DNA from: Leptospira kirschneri serovar Cynopteri str. 3522 CT
GTDB taxonomy: Bacteria; Spirochaetota; Leptospiria; Leptospirales; Leptospiraceae
Length of the DNA stretch: 64,000 nt
NCBI RefSeq assembly: GCF_000243695.2
Contig: NZ_AHMN02000004.1
Coordinates: 310,001-374,000 of the forward strand
Reading direction: 5' to 3'
The notes below the pieces were generated by a model, which was given only the letters and a program-made list of their open reading frames with translations, searched no databases and was not told the origin of the DNA. Each line of letters opens with the position of its first letter. The stretch's first letter is position 1. Made by a program: the position numbers and the translations under genes. Below are positions 29,437 through 44,169 of this stretch, piece by piece.

Positions 29437-30692
29437 TGTTTTCCCCTAAGATCATCGTACTATCCACCGGTTCTGAACTTACTTCTGGTAGAAGTCAGGA
29501 TACAAATTCCTCTTGGATTGCGAACGAACTTTTTGGGATTGGATTTACGGTTTCCAAATTAGTCGTTTTACCCGATGATCCAGCAGCAATTTTAGAGGAG
29601 ATAAGAACGTTAGTCTCTCTTTCGACAAAGGAGAATCCTGTTTTGTTGATTATGACCGGAGGATTGGGGCCGACGGAGGACGATTATACTTTAGAAGTGG
29701 TTTGTAAATTAAAGGGAGTTTCGCCCGTGGAAAGTGTCGTTGCAAGGCAAAGGATAGAGGCATTTTATAAACTACGCGGAAAAAATTTTCAAGAATCGAT
29801 ACAAACTGCGGTCCGCCAAATATCCGTACCGGAAGGTTCTACGATTTTAAACAACAATGTCGGAATTGCACCAGGTTTCATAGTATCACTTGGAGAAAAC
29901 TCGCATTTAGGATGTATGCCCGGAGTACCTGGAGAAATGACCGAAATGTTTCGAGAGGAATTTTCTACTTGGATTTTAAAGAAATACTCCACACAGGAAT
30001 TACACTCTGGTTTTCGGTTTATTTGGTGGATGAGCGAATCTCAGTTTCAGAAAGAATTTATATCTAAAGAAGAATCTGTGACGAGCGGAAAGGTTATATG
30101 GGGAGTCGCGGCCAAAAGGGGATATATCCGCGTGAGTTTTCAATCCGATAAACGGGTGTTAGTCGATTCTCTGCTCAAAAAGTTAGACGAGATATACGGA
30201 CCTAAGTCTACACCAGATGTGTTTGAAGAACTTCCTAAATTGTTGATCGAAAAAAAAATCACCATAGGAACAGCAGAAAGTTGTACTGGAGGATTAATTT
30301 CCAAAACATTCACGGATAAATCCGGATCTTCAGCCTATTTTTATGGAGGTGTGATTTCCTATGATAACAGAGTGAAAGAAGGACTTTTAGGAGTTAAAAA
30401 AAATACTCTAAAAGAATTTGGGGCCGTAAGCGCGGAAACCGCAAAAGAAATGGCAGAAGGTGCGTTAGTCGCTCTTGGTGTTGATTATTCAATCAGTGTT
30501 ACCGGAATCGCCGGACCAGGCGGAGGAACTCCACAAAAAAAAGTGGGACTTGTATATTTTGGGATCGGACAAAAAAACGGAGAAACGGAAATTCACGAAC
30601 ACTACTTTCCTTTTCCCAGGAGTTCTTTCCGAGAATTTGCGGCTCATACTGGAATTTATCTTTTATACAATCGTTTAAAGAGGTTGCTATGA
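29436..30692 (+). CDS. cinA: CinA-family protein with nicotinamide-nucleotide amidase domain
   Basis: A 418-residue protein with both CinA domains. The N-terminal MoaB/MogA-like domain has [18 protein letters not shown] and [11 protein letters not shown]; the C-terminal PncC domain has [13 protein letters not shown] and [20 protein letters not shown]. These enzymes cleave ADP-ribose and deamidate nicotinamide mononucleotide for NAD recycling. The ATG overlaps the argS stop by 1 bp (TGATG), favouring this start over one 28 codons earlier. Confidence 0.94.
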   Translation: MFSPKIIVLSTGSELTSGRSQDTNSSWIANELFGIGFTVSKLVVLPDDPAAILEEIRTLVSLSTKENPVLLIMTGGLGPTEDDYTLEVVCKLKGVSPVESVVARQRIEAFYKLRGKNFQESIQTAVRQISVPEGSTILNNNVGIAPGFIVSLGENSHLGCMPGVPGEMTEMFREEFSTWILKKYSTQELHSGFRFIWWMSESQFQKEFISKEESVTSGKVIWGVAAKRGYIRVSFQSDKRVLVDSLLKKLDEIYGPKSTPDVFEELPKLLIEKKITIGTAESCTGGLISKTFTDKSGSSAYFYGGVISYDNRVKEGLLGVKKNTLKEFGAVSAETAKEMAEGALVALGVDYSISVTGIAGPGGGTPQKKVGLVYFGIGQKNGETEIHEHYFPFPRSSFREFAAHTGIYLLYNRLKRLL

Positions 30693-31768
30693 AACTGTTA
30701 TCTATAACTGGATTCGGTTTATTTTTTTTAGTATTGTTTTTTTATTTTCTCGGAAATCCTTACCATACCGCCATAGGAATACAAAAAGTATGGGCGTTTT
30801 CTAAATCGGCTCATGCGGGAATGGCTCCTGATCCAAGGTTTTTATGGAATCCGGAAGAAAAGATCAACGGATATAAATACGAAAATTCTTACTATCCTCT
30901 ATCTTCTTCAAACGGGATTGTGTTTGATGATATAATAAAAATTGAATATCCCCTAAATACAAAAGGATATATAGAATACAAAAAAATAGGATCCGAGGTG
31001 AATTTTTATTCTCCCTCTAGAGAGATACTTTGGACCAAAGAATATAGAAGTTATCCTAGAGTATCACCTTCCGGGAATCTTGTGTTGCTCATTGCAGGAG
31101 ATCATAACCAGGTCCTACTTTCTGACATCAATGGAAACAGCACTGGAGCGGGAAAAATAGATGGACGATTTTTGACAGACTATACGTTTGCGTCTGTCTC
31201 TCCGGTCACTGGGGTTTTATTTTCGGGAGGGGAATTGTTCGTTTTAGATTCTAAAGGTACAATTCAGATCAAAAAAAATCTAGGTTCCGAAAAAAATCCG
31301 GTATTTGCCAAGAGTATATCCTTGTCGCCGGACGGGAGTAAAATTGCGATTCATCTTTTGAATACAAACCGAGATAGTGTGATCGTTTTGGGAGAAAAGG
31401 GTGAAGAGATTTTTTCCTTTGATTTAGATACGATTTATCCTCATAAACTTAATTTAGCAATTTCTAATACGGGAGAAACACTCGTTTCGACTCCAAGTGG
31501 TATAGAATTCTACGACGTTTCTGGAAAAAAAATTCTGAATTTAAAACGAAATTACAATAACGGCGTATACCAAGCGGTATACCACAATGGAAATTGGTTT
31601 GCTGCAGAATTAAATCAAGAAATTCTTTTTATTGATGAAGTTGGGAAAATTCTAAAAAAAGAAAAGATCCGTGGTTCTGATTTTCCCGTACGTTTTTTTC
31701 CTTCCGGTAAAAACACCTCGGTAGTGCTGGAAACAAAAAAAGAATTATTTCTCTACCGAAATCTTTGA
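30689..31768 (+). CDS. Membrane-anchored beta-propeller-like protein, unknown
   Basis: A 359-residue protein with an N-terminal TM/signal anchor ([20 protein letters not shown]) and a predicted exported body built of repeated short strands with D-x-x-G turns ([37 protein letters not shown]), as in WD40/YVTN-like propellers. It overlaps the cinA stop by 4 bp (ATGA). I do not recognise a specific family; a scaffold or envelope role is likely. Confidence 0.7.
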   Translation: MKLLSITGFGLFFLVLFFYFLGNPYHTAIGIQKVWAFSKSAHAGMAPDPRFLWNPEEKINGYKYENSYYPLSSSNGIVFDDIIKIEYPLNTKGYIEYKKIGSEVNFYSPSREILWTKEYRSYPRVSPSGNLVLLIAGDHNQVLLSDINGNSTGAGKIDGRFLTDYTFASVSPVTGVLFSGGELFVLDSKGTIQIKKNLGSEKNPVFAKSISLSPDGSKIAIHLLNTNRDSVIVLGEKGEEIFSFDLDTIYPHKLNLAISNTGETLVSTPSGIEFYDVSGKKILNLKRNYNNGVYQAVYHNGNWFAAELNQEILFIDEVGKILKKEKIRGSDFPVRFFPSGKNTSVVLETKKELFLYRNL

Positions 31769-32634
31769 TTTAGAAGTTATCTTAAGATTCATTTTGTAAT
31801 TAATAAATGTAAGAATTCCCACAGATTAAGTTTCTTGTTAAGTTGTAAATTTTTGAACAGACTTTTCATTGTTTAAAATCTATTAAGACAGCTTGCATTT
31901 TACTCATATCTATAAAATTAAGTATTAAATGTTTATTATAAAGTACCGTTTCAATTAGGTTCGATAAAATCTAATGCGAAAGCGATTGAGGCGTAGAGAA
32001 ACATAAACAGAACGCTTTCTACCATAACCAACCCACAAGTATTTAGATTTCAATATAGATCTGTCGGAATTACGACAAATCAATTGCTTCCCATGGGGCG
32101 CAATTCAGGTGGGAAAATTTGAAAGACTTTTCTCTATCAGAAAAACATGCTTTTTGCAAGTAAAAAGACTCATTCTTGTCGGAACACTTGAAAAATGTGC
32201 GTTTTTTATCCTAAAACGCGACCCTTAGGAAAGCGTTTTGCTGAGTTCTTGAACGCGACCTGTCGAACGACCCATGGGGAGTGAGACGCTGAGTTTCCAG
32301 AGCGACCCTTAGGGAGCGATGCATTGAGTTTTAGGAGAGCGTTGTGCTTTAGTTATTCTGATTCTAAAATCTTCTTTCAACTTGTGTGGGTTGGTTATGG
32401 CTCTCTATGGATCGCGTTTGAAATCGTAATTCAAAACGAAATATTACATTTCTTTTATATAATTTATTGACTGGAGCTAAAAAGCACGGTCCGGCGACGC
32501 CGGATTCGTCCGAATTTTCTTACCTGAATTCACAGGATGGAAGTCTAAACTTATCGGATTCGACACTTTATTATGTGGTTATATGGAATATAATTATTTT
32601 ATTAATTACTAATATAAAAGAATCTAATAAGTAA
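31769..32634. repeat. 866-bp repeat-filled gap, long copy of the dispersed TIR element
   Basis: From about 31974 to 32538 this matches the full element at 57639-58231 module by module. Shared text includes ACAAGTATTTAGATTTCAAT near 32035 and ATCTGTCGGAATTACGACAA just after, AAGACTTTTCTCTATCAGAA near 32122, and TTATTGACTGGAGCTAAAAA near 32466. It has extra GC-rich text (32210-32340, several GACCCTTAGG-type units). The ends are decayed: the 3' end reads CTTACCTGAATTCACAGG. A palindrome copy sits at 31809. No gene is evident. Confidence 0.75.
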
Positions 32635-34056
32635 TCATTTATATTTGGCGATGAATATATCTATATCACGCATGGCGGCTTCTCCATGTATATGGTTTCC
32701 TACATAATATAAATTTCCATTTAAGTCATGTGTTATTCCATTACCAATTTTAAATCTATTAGGAGTACCTATTTGTCGTGACCAGATTAATTCTCCGGAA
32801 GGATTGTGTTTCGTAAAAAATAGATCTTGAATACCGGTAGGGCGTTCGTATACGTTTAATATATTTCCGTTTGTAGTGCCTATTGAATAGATATTTCCCT
32901 TATCGTCCGTATCTAGAGAAAAAATTGTAGTATGATAATTATTTTGAGGATCTTGGCTTTGTGCCGGGCCTAATTGTTGGATCCATTGAAGATGGCCTAA
33001 AGAATTGTATTTCACCAGGGTTGCAAGATGAGACGTTCCGTTAGCCCCAGATCTGAAATCAGCGTTGCTATTTCCACCTACAAAAACGTTTCCTAAAGTA
33101 TCAACTGTTATAGTATTACTTTCAATTGATCTTGAAGGGAAAGTAAGTTGAGCGAAAAATTGTTTGTTTCCATTATCGTTATCATATTTGAAAATAAAAA
33201 GATTTTCCGCGCCGAAGTCATTTATCTCTGTATTCGTTTCAAAATTTGCGTCTCCTGAACCGGTTACATAAATATCTCTAACTCTGTCGAAGGCGACACC
33301 TCGTGTGGAGATTTGAATAAATCTAGCAATGAAAAGCTGTTTGACCCAAGTTTGATTTCCTTGAGGATCAAACTTAGATATAAATCCGTTCGCTCCTAAT
33401 TCCGGACCTCCAAAAGGTCCGCTTGAATTTCCGACTACAAAAATATTCCCAGATGTATCTATAGAAATACTTGTCGGAGTTGTTCTAGATTCTTTTTCTT
33501 GTGGGCCGGCTTGTGTAATCCAACCTCTGGTTCCATCCGAGTTGAATTTAATTAGGAACATGTCTTCTGAACTACGAAGTTGATTTGAAAAAAATCCATC
33601 ATTGCCCGTACTACCGGTAACGTAAACATTTCCGTTACGATCGACAACCATGGCACTAACATTCAATTCTACGTTAGGAGCCCCAATTTGTTGGGTCCAG
33701 ATTGTATTTTTATGAGAATCATACTTTCCTAGAATGAGATCCTTCGTTCCGATTGGTCTCGGAATGTAAACACCTCCATTGGTTTGGCCGACTACGTAGA
33801 TAAAACCGTTTTGATCTACGGCGATACCTTTACTTTCGGTTTGGGCATGTTCAGTTCCGATTAACAAGGTCCAATCTAATTCTGAATCAGATTGAGAATC
33901 TGTATGAAGAGGATCGTTATTTTGTAAAAGAAAATCCGGGATTTTCAATAGAGAATGAATCCAATAATCAATATTTTTTGGGGCCGCTATGCCAAGTACC
34001 TTGGTAGGTAAACAATTCCAAAATAAAATAAAAAGAAAAATTAAAAAATGGACCAA
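32635..34056 (-). CDS. SBBP-repeat beta-propeller lipoprotein
   Basis: A 473-residue protein with a TTG start and AGGAGAAA about 6 bp upstream. The signal ends LFWNC (Cys15), a likely lipobox. The body repeats a blade of about 50-60 residues: GIAVDQNGFIYVVGQTNG, AMVVDRNGNVYVTGSTG, SISIDTSGNIFVVGNSSG, TITVDTLGNVFVGGNSN, SLDTDDKGNIYSIGTTNG and GITHDLNGNLYYVGNH. This matches SBBP (seven-bladed propeller) proteins. Probably a surface or periplasmic lipoprotein; no enzyme motif is seen. Confidence 0.85.
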   Translation of the reverse strand: MVHFLIFLFILFWNCLPTKVLGIAAPKNIDYWIHSLLKIPDFLLQNNDPLHTDSQSDSELDWTLLIGTEHAQTESKGIAVDQNGFIYVVGQTNGGVYIPRPIGTKDLILGKYDSHKNTIWTQQIGAPNVELNVSAMVVDRNGNVYVTGSTGNDGFFSNQLRSSEDMFLIKFNSDGTRGWITQAGPQEKESRTTPTSISIDTSGNIFVVGNSSGPFGGPELGANGFISKFDPQGNQTWVKQLFIARFIQISTRGVAFDRVRDIYVTGSGDANFETNTEINDFGAENLFIFKYDNDNGNKQFFAQLTFPSRSIESNTITVDTLGNVFVGGNSNADFRSGANGTSHLATLVKYNSLGHLQWIQQLGPAQSQDPQNNYHTTIFSLDTDDKGNIYSIGTTNGNILNVYERPTGIQDLFFTKHNPSGELIWSRQIGTPNRFKIGNGITHDLNGNLYYVGNHIHGEAAMRDIDIFIAKYK

Positions 34057-34429
34057 GATAATTTCTCCTAATGTTTTACAGTGACAAAATAGGTGTAGGC
34101 GAATTTTTTGGGTAGAAATTTAATTAGGAATAGGGTAGTTTAGACTATTTTAATATGCTTAAGTAAAAAAATAGGTTTGTATTTCTTAAGAAATGAGATG
34201 TTCATATTTTAAAAAGATAAACAATTAACGTTTGCACTTTAGTCATCGTTTATAATTGAATTGGCGAAAGATATTTATTGATCTCTATAAAATAACGTGA
34301 GTTAAGTGTAAAAAACTAAGAAAATTTTTCTAAAAGTAGCGGTTCCTACATTTTTAGGTTTTAAAACAATTTCTTTATAAAAGCTTAATTTTAAATATTA
34401 AATTCACATTATATGAATTTAAAAATTAT
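34057..34429. other. Intergenic spacer with one palindrome-like copy
   Basis: A 373-bp gap between two - strand genes. It contains one degenerate copy of the dispersed motif (AGTAGCGGTTCCTACATTT near 34334) and otherwise AT-rich DNA. A promoter for the lipoprotein gene must lie in the part nearest 34080-34200, read on the - strand; I cannot place its boxes. Confidence 0.4.
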
Positions 34430-35421
34430 TCAAACTTCGTAGATAGAAAGAGATTTATAACTTTTGTTTCCTTGTTTATCGAGTAAGGCGATGATTTCTG
34501 TTCTAGTGTCTTTTTCGATGTTAAAAATCAATTGATCAGAAATTTCCCTACAAATGTATAAACCTCTACCGTGGGAATCGGCAAGACCTGGAGGGAATCC
34601 AGTATTTTCGTCGACGGTTATATGACGATCTAAACGTTTTAGAATTTCCTTTTTATCTAAAGAACCGAAATGATCTCGAATTACGATGATAAAAGTGTTT
34701 TCGGCAATCCCGTAACCGATTTCGAAAAAATCAGACTCTGCGAGTTGAATGTTTTCCAGAGGGATAACAAGATCACGGGAAGGGAGTTCGTATTGATATT
34801 TATAATTTCCTTTAGAATCTCTTGGCGCTCGGATCATAGCATTGGAAGTTAGTTCTTCTAAAATCTGATTGATTGCGTTAGGCGCTCCTTTCTCAATCAA
34901 AAACTTGGCGATTCGATTGCAGATAAAATTTCTCTGTTCGTCCGAATAGATTCTTTTAAATACGATTCCGTTGGGACGAGGAACAGAAAAATCTTTATCT
35001 TCGGGTTCCGATTCTTGAATTACAAAATCGGTTCCGAAATATTTTTCTACTCCGAATATGTCCTTAGTAAGAAGTTTGTGAACCATTACGGAAATCAATT
35101 TAATATCTAAAAAGGAATATTTTGGAATGATGTTCCAAATGCCGTGTTTATATGCAAAGTTGATGTAATCGTTGATATTGTAAGCGGTCATCAGAGTGTA
35201 AAGAACGTGGGGAAATTCGTGTTGGATGGTTTTGATCAGATCCAATCCGGTTTTACCCGGCATACGAATGTCCGTGATGACTAAATGAATTTTTTCGCTT
35301 TTTAAAATGTCGATCGCTCCGTCGTAATTTTCAGCGTCAAAAATATTGTATTTAACGGAGAGTAAATCTTTGATCGCTTCTCGAATCGAATGGATGTCTT
35401 CAACGATCAATATATTATACA

Positions 35422-35422
<1 letters not shown>
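34430..35422 (-). CDS. Response regulator with REC domain and RsbW-like ATPase output
   Basis: A 330-residue protein. REC occupies residues 1 to about 120: acidic pair E8-D9, phospho-acceptor Asp51 (VITDIRMPG), a switch Thr in MTAYN, and Lys in IPKYS. The C-terminal half has a GHKL/HATPase-type fold with N box [16 protein letters not shown] (G1 region) and [10 protein letters not shown] (G2), like anti-sigma kinases. There is no HisKA segment, so it is not a hybrid kinase. Its ATG overlaps the kinase stop (TAATG), and the kinase is its likely phosphodonor. Confidence 0.8.
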
Positions 35423-36555
<1,133 letters not shown>

Positions 36556-37285
36556 GAAGATTCAATATTGTAGAGAATCTTTAAAAGTTTGCAGTAACTT
36601 TTTTTTATTTTTTGCTGATTCTTGGCTTTGCATTTCTTGAAGTCTTAAGAGCTGAATCAGAAAGTCTTCCAGAAGTTTGATATAAAATTCTTGTTTGAAC
36701 TCTGATCTTTCTCGATTGTCCGCAAGAAGTTGAATCGGGTAACGAACTTCTTTACCGTTTCTATCTGAGTGTAAAAGAATGTCGTCCACGTCCTGGTCCA
36801 GAGGAGTTTCATCCGTTAGGCGAATCAGTGTTATATCGGAACCGTCCATACTTTCTGATTTCACTTCGGTAATAACTTTAGAAAGAGTAGTTCCGGTAAA
36901 TTCTAAGAGAATCGATTTACTTTCCGCTTTTTCGATTCCGTTCTTACCTTCTTGAATAGAATGTTTAGAAACCTTAATTCCCTTTCGATTTGGATAGGTT
37001 CCAAGAAACGTAACAAAGGTTCCGCTGGGAATCGATTCCATTTTTTCTAATTTCAACAATTCTCTGGCGATACCTAACTCTTCGTAGATTTTTAAAATTT
37101 TTCGATTTAAAATAGAAGCAGTATCGGAAGAAGATTTGTTTTTATGAAAATTTTCTTCTTTGTTTTGGGAATAGATAGAGCCGTTCAGTAATAAAAAACC
37201 TATAAGAAATAAAACCAATATTTGATTCCAAATAGGACTTCTCAGGTTAAAAAAAAGCCCGTATAGAATTGGTTTGGATTTTAAA

Positions 37286-37624
<339 letters not shown>

Positions 37625-37709
37625 AATACCTGAAAAATAATGAATCCTTTGCCAGATTATGAATCCTTCGGAGAGTGACAATTAAAATACGTGCGGGCTT
37701 TACTTAAGT

Positions 37710-38462
37710 TTAGAAAAGTCCAGCGAAGGAACTGATTTTCTGACTGGCCCCTCCGACTAGACCCCCGTCTATATCTTTTTCTTTTAATAGATCTTGAATG
37801 TTGTCCGGTTTTACAGAACCGCCGTAGAGAATGGAAATGGATTCTGAAATGGAAGAGGCGCCTACAAAAAGGCCAGAGATTTCTTTACGAATGAAAGAAT
37901 GTACTTCTTGGGCCTGAGAAGGGGTGGCAACTTTTCCGGTTCCGATGGCCCAAACAGGTTCATAAGCCAGGATTAAATTGGAAAAAAATACACTATCGAT
38001 TTCTTTTAAACCTTCTTTAATTTGAGAAGACAACACTTCCAATGTTTTACCGGATTCTCTTTCGGAAAGAGTTTCTCCAATACAATAAAGGGCGGTGAAT
38101 TCGTTTTTTAAAAGGAAACGAATTTTATCGTTACATAAGAAGTTAGATTCTCCTAAAAATTGACGACGTTCCGAATGGCCGACCATCACGACTTTGACCC
38201 CGATTTCTTTCAGTTGATCGGGAGAGGTTTCACCTGTAAAAGCAGCAAGTCCGGAGTGGTAACAGTTTTGAGCTCCAACGATTACTCCGCTACCTTCTAA
38301 AATTTTGGAAACGTTTTCAAGATGAAGAGTGGAAGGAAATACCATGGAAACTTTATCTTTAGAGATGGATGGAATTTTTTCTCGAATCGAATGTGCTAGA
38401 GAAACGGCTTCTTTGAAAGATAAATTCATTTTCCAGTTTCCTGCAATAATTGTCTTACGCAT
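37710..38462 (-). CDS. tpiA: Triosephosphate isomerase
   Basis: A 250-residue TIM-barrel enzyme. Start ATG 38462 has AGGAA upstream and gives [14 protein letters not shown] with the catalytic Lys; a longer frame start lacks support. VMVGHSERR has the catalytic His, and [15 protein letters not shown] the catalytic Glu and flexible loop 6. It interconverts DHAP and GAP. It lies 2.6 kb from pgk-gapA, separated by one + strand gene and repeats. Confidence 0.96.
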   Translation of the reverse strand: MRKTIIAGNWKMNLSFKEAVSLAHSIREKIPSISKDKVSMVFPSTLHLENVSKILEGSGVIVGAQNCYHSGLAAFTGETSPDQLKEIGVKVVMVGHSERRQFLGESNFLCNDKIRFLLKNEFTALYCIGETLSERESGKTLEVLSSQIKEGLKEIDSVFFSNLILAYEPVWAIGTGKVATPSQAQEVHSFIRKEISGLFVGASSISESISILYGGSVKPDNIQDLLKEKDIDGGLVGGASQKISSFAGLF

Positions 38463-39048
38463 AATTTCCTCGTTTAAAAGATGAGTCAATCGGACTGGGA
38501 AAAGTTTTTAGGAAAGGGAAATCCCTACAAGAATTTTTGAAACTTTTCGACCGAATTTGAAACTTGAGAAAGTAAAAAAATAGGCTTTCTAAAAATATAT
38601 AGGGCGCATGGTCGGGCAAATTTCCAATTCAAAGAAAATTATTGTTTCAAACAGCCGACCACCAGGCTCTCAGCTACGGTCCATTCTAATCAAATGTAAA
38701 ATTTGGAATTAGTATTTCAACCGAATGGACCCCGCTTCGATCCTTTGCGCGAGGATTTTTTCTGAAATCAAAAAATTAGACATTGTAAAACGAATCTTTT
38801 ACATTGAACTCGCGTTAAATGATATTTAAGTCAGAAAGTTCAAGAGATTGTAAAAGATAAAAAATATTAGAATTGTTGAAAAATTCCATAGCTTAGATCA
38901 ACTGCTTCAATTGATCCTTTCCATGAAATAGAAACTGATGGAGATTCATTTTTTAACAACTCTATTTTTGATTTAGGATCTTTATAGAATCGAGATTGTG
39001 TGATTCATATTATAATTTTTGAAATTTAGATAGAAAGAATTTAAGTGT
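38463..39048. other. 586-bp gap between tpiA and a + strand gene, with repeats
   Basis: Besides the MITE-like copy (38869-38963), the gap holds GC-richer text near 38605-38700 (GGTCGGGCAAATTTCC and CAGCCGACCACCAGGC), which is unlike the AT-rich surroundings and may be a repeat remnant. The tpiA promoter should lie within about 100 bp of 38462. No gene seen. Confidence 0.4.
38869..38963 (+). mobile_element. 95-bp MITE-like element, copy 3
   Basis: Ends AGAATTGTTGAAAAATT and ATTTTTTAACAACTCT are inverted repeats with two mismatches. The interior (AGATCAACTGCTTCAATTGA, then CCATGAAATAGAAAC) matches the reverse complement of the copy at 14642-14741. Non-coding. Confidence 0.78.
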
Positions 39049-39873
39049 TTGGTGAATAGAATGATTTATTTTTGGAAATTGATTTTTCGAAAGATTTGTA
39101 TCCGATCTATAGTATTACTTACGGTTATTACATTACCGGTAAAATCCAATAGTAGAGCGCCAAAAGCGGTAGATGCTCTGCCTGGAAGTATTTTATACGC
39201 ATATTCAAAAAACGTAAAATTGTTAGGAGAGAAATTAGAGATTACTTGCGAAAATCGATGTTTGATTCGGGCCAATTATAAAATCAATTCGATTCAAAAA
39301 GGAGGTTATCTTTTTGCGTTTGTATTACCTGCGTCAGCGGACTTGGAAATTTTTCAGGGTCAAAAAGTAATTTCAGTCAAATCTAAGCCGGATCTTTCTA
39401 GAAAGGAGCTTTCTGATTTCAGGACAGTACAATACAACGGGAGTAAAAGTTACGGTTTACCTCATGTTGCAGAGTTTCTGCTAAATTTAGAGGAAGGAAT
39501 TCAAGAAATTGAAATTAGATACCAGATGCGTCCGGGCCAAAACGAGACTGGTTTTGGATATTTTTCTTTTGGAGATTCTGATTTTTGGGGAGTAGTAGAA
39601 TATGATCTTTGGCCCGCAAAGGAATGGGTTTCCGAAAATTTTCAACTTACGTTTGAAATGAGTATTCCGGAAGAACAGAAATTTTTTATTTGGGGAAAAC
39701 GTCGTAAACTTGCTTGTTTTGGATTACAAAAAAACGGTTACGAAATGAAGAACTTAGGACCTCAGGAATCGTTTTATCATTCAGGAAAAAAAGTTTTACG
39801 TTATCAGTTTGGATCTAATTTTCCAGATATTCTAAGATGTACTTATAAGTTAAAAGAACCTTTATATAGATAG
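39049..39873 (+). CDS. Secreted protein of unknown function
   Basis: A 274-residue frame. Starts TTG 39049, GTG 39052 and ATG 39061 are all possible; ATG 39061 gives MIYFWKLIFRKICIRSIVLLTVITLPVKSNS, a usable signal peptide. The mature part is rich in beta-forming segments with Tyr/Phe/Trp, and has a Cys pair in TCENRC. No family recognised. It is the only + strand gene between tpiA and the pgk-gapA pair and is flanked by repeats, so it may be a later arrival. Confidence 0.65.
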   Translation: MVNRMIYFWKLIFRKICIRSIVLLTVITLPVKSNSRAPKAVDALPGSILYAYSKNVKLLGEKLEITCENRCLIRANYKINSIQKGGYLFAFVLPASADLEIFQGQKVISVKSKPDLSRKELSDFRTVQYNGSKSYGLPHVAEFLLNLEEGIQEIEIRYQMRPGQNETGFGYFSFGDSDFWGVVEYDLWPAKEWVSENFQLTFEMSIPEEQKFFIWGKRRKLACFGLQKNGYEMKNLGPQESFYHSGKKVLRYQFGSNFPDILRCTYKLKEPLYR

Positions 39874-40055
39874 AAAAAAGTAAACCGGCGATGATTTTAG
39901 GAAATAACATTTATAGAATTGAATATTCTAAATTCTGAAAGTTTTTTTTTTCTGTAGTATTTGAATTGAGCCATTCTTGGAACTATATAATAAAGTGCAC
40001 TATATTTTGCGTTTGTCGATTCGTAATTGAAATATCTATAGAATCTAAAAAGAAT

Positions 40056-40155
40056 AGAGTTGTTGAAAAATTAATTCTTGATCTGTTTGTATTGGATTGA
40101 ATGGACAATTGAAGCAATTTTACGAATCTTCACTATAGAGTTTTTCAACAACTCT
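40056..40155 (+). mobile_element. 100-bp MITE-like element, copy 4, perfect 15-bp TIRs
   Basis: AGAGTTGTTGAAAAA at 40056-40070 is the exact reverse complement of TTTTTCAACAACTCT at 40141-40155. The interior contains GGATTGAATGGAC and a degenerate GCAATTTTACG. This is the best-preserved copy of the family and lies in the 1.2-kb gap before pgk. Confidence 0.82.
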
Positions 40156-40196
40156 AATGATGTTGAAATTTGAACTTTATAAGATCAATTCCTTAA

Positions 40197-40450
40197 ATGT
40201 GGTAACTCTTACAAATCACGATTTTATAAACAAATTCTAAAATTGTAGGAACTACTACTTTTAAAAAATTCTTTCTTACGTTGAACTCAAGTTAAACTGG
40301 GATTTAAATTTTGATGATGCCCGCAGAACAGCGGTTTTGTACAAAAATTGGATGGACGATGACTCTTTTGTATCTCGTAGTAGTTCCCACAATTTTCAAA
40401 GTTTAACTGTAAAACCACGACTTGTGAGAGTTCCCACAAATTAAGTCGCA
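40197..40450 (+). repeat. ~250-bp repeat block shared with 58498-58750, copy 1
   Basis: Holds palindromes TGTGGTAACTCTTACA (40200), TGTAGGAACTACTAC (40246), AGTAGTTCCCACAA (40379) and TGTGAGAGTTCCCACA (40424). The text between them, including TAAACTGGGATTTAAATTTT (40293) and CAAAGTTTAACTG (40397), recurs in the same order at 58498-58750 with scattered changes. Thus blocks of palindromes plus spacers have been copied as one unit. Confidence 0.78.
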
Positions 40451-40574
40451 TTGCAAATTTTTAAACAACTCTATTTATTTTTTATGGAAAAATTAGATTT
40501 TTATAAAACGAATCTCTTACGGCCCTGCTCACATTATAATAAATTGAAATTAAAGACAATATTATATTACGTTT

Positions 40575-40665
40575 TTTTTATGTAATTGATTGACTAGGGC
40601 TGAAGGCGCGGTCCGGCAATACCGGATTCACCTTTATTTTTTTACGTCGAATTGGTGTTAAATGA
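40575..40665 (+). repeat. Decayed 3' part of the dispersed TIR element
   Basis: Contains TAATTGATTGACTAGGGCTG (40582), the GC-rich GCGGTCCGGCAATACCGGATTC-type hairpin (GTCCGGcaataCCGGAT) and TTTTTTACGTCGAATTGGTG (40636), matching the 3' part of 57639-58231. A 120-codon frame beyond it (40662-41024) shows no protein-like character. Confidence 0.65.
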
Positions 40666-41034
40666 ACTGTAATGATTCAAGTAGTTTTAAATATTTGTTT
40701 CCCAATTTCAAGAGGAAGAAGATCCGGAGTTTTAGGGTTGAGTTAAATAGAGATTCCAGTCTGCAGGAGGAGACAAATCTTCGAGATAAAAAATTCTTTC
40801 ATCGGTTTTCAGGTAACCAGACGTTGCAAAACCAAAACTCGCTTTCGCCTTGTCTCCATCCACTCCAGTATGGGGAACTCTTGGAATATACGATCCAAGG
40901 AGGTTGTATTTCAAATCGAGATCGTTTTTCGATCATACAGAACTTTGTATGGTTTAAAGCAACGCAAGTTCGACGGTTTCCATTCAAGACTTCGTGCTTC
41001 GCCTTCGCTCCACACGAGTCTTAATCTCGCATTC

Positions 41035-41079
41035 GGAGCAACACTGTTGCTCCTCGGTGCTGAGATTGGGCGAATGCCC
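41035..41079. terminator. Two strong hairpins downstream of pgk
   Basis: GGAGCAAC (41035-41042) pairs with GTTGCTCC (41046-41053) around a 3-nt loop, and GGGC (41068-41071) pairs with GCCC (41076-41079). They lie 33-77 bp beyond the pgk stop read on the - strand. There is no T-run after them, so a classic intrinsic terminator is not certain; they may be part of a repeat (41025-41069 also has AATCTC/GAGATT outer pairing). Confidence 0.45.
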
Positions 41080-41111
41080 GGCTTGTAAGTTTGATTGTAA
41101 AAACACTTTGA

Positions 41112-43733
<2,622 letters not shown>

Positions 43734-44165
43734 CTAAGAGTCTGCAGAAACTGATTCAGAAAAATATTTTTCTAAAATTTCATCTATCATCGCATTGGTA
43801 AGAGGTTTGGTTTTAAAATCCGAAGTGGAACCAAATTGACTGAATTTATTTTTATCATCCGGGTTGTCCGAAGTAGTCAACATGATGATGAGTGTGCTGG
43901 TTTGAAGTTTTTGATCCAACTTTTTATATTCTTCTAAAAATTCCCAACCATTCATACCAGGCATATTAATATCCAGAAAGATGAGATCTGGAAACGGTTC
44001 TATATTATTGGATTTATTTTTTAAAAAAAGAAGAGCTTCCTGGCCGGATTGTTTTGTGATTACTGTTTCCGCATAATTTCCTTTATAGATAACTCTTTCA
44101 TGAAAAAAATTATCGTCTTGGTTGTCATCGATCAGAAGAATACATTTTAACTTTTTGTTTTTCAT
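43734..44165 (-). CDS. Single-domain response regulator, Rcp1-like
   Basis: A 143-residue stand-alone REC domain. [14 protein letters not shown] at the N-terminus, Asp65 in [14 protein letters not shown] as phospho-acceptor, MLTTSDN with the switch Thr, and KTKPL with the Lys. The form matches Rcp1-type regulators paired with phytochrome-like kinases. It starts 4 bp after the stop of the PAS kinase at 44170-45624, its likely partner. No output domain. Confidence 0.92.
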   Translation of the reverse strand: MKNKKLKCILLIDDNQDDNFFHERVIYKGNYAETVITKQSGQEALLFLKNKSNNIEPFPDLIFLDINMPGMNGWEFLEEYKKLDQKLQTSTLIIMLTTSDNPDDKNKFSQFGSTSDFKTKPLTNAMIDEILEKYFSESVSADS

Positions 44166-44169
44166 AAGT

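Noticed and set aside
40662..41024. A 120-codon + strand frame before pgk
   Set aside because: Starts in a repeat, has no recognisable domain and no homologous look; GC and codon use differ from genes here.
41025..41079. A structured RNA gene downstream of pgk
   Set aside because: Hairpins are strong but short, and nearby GC-rich text resembles repeat remnants; no known RNA family is recognisable.
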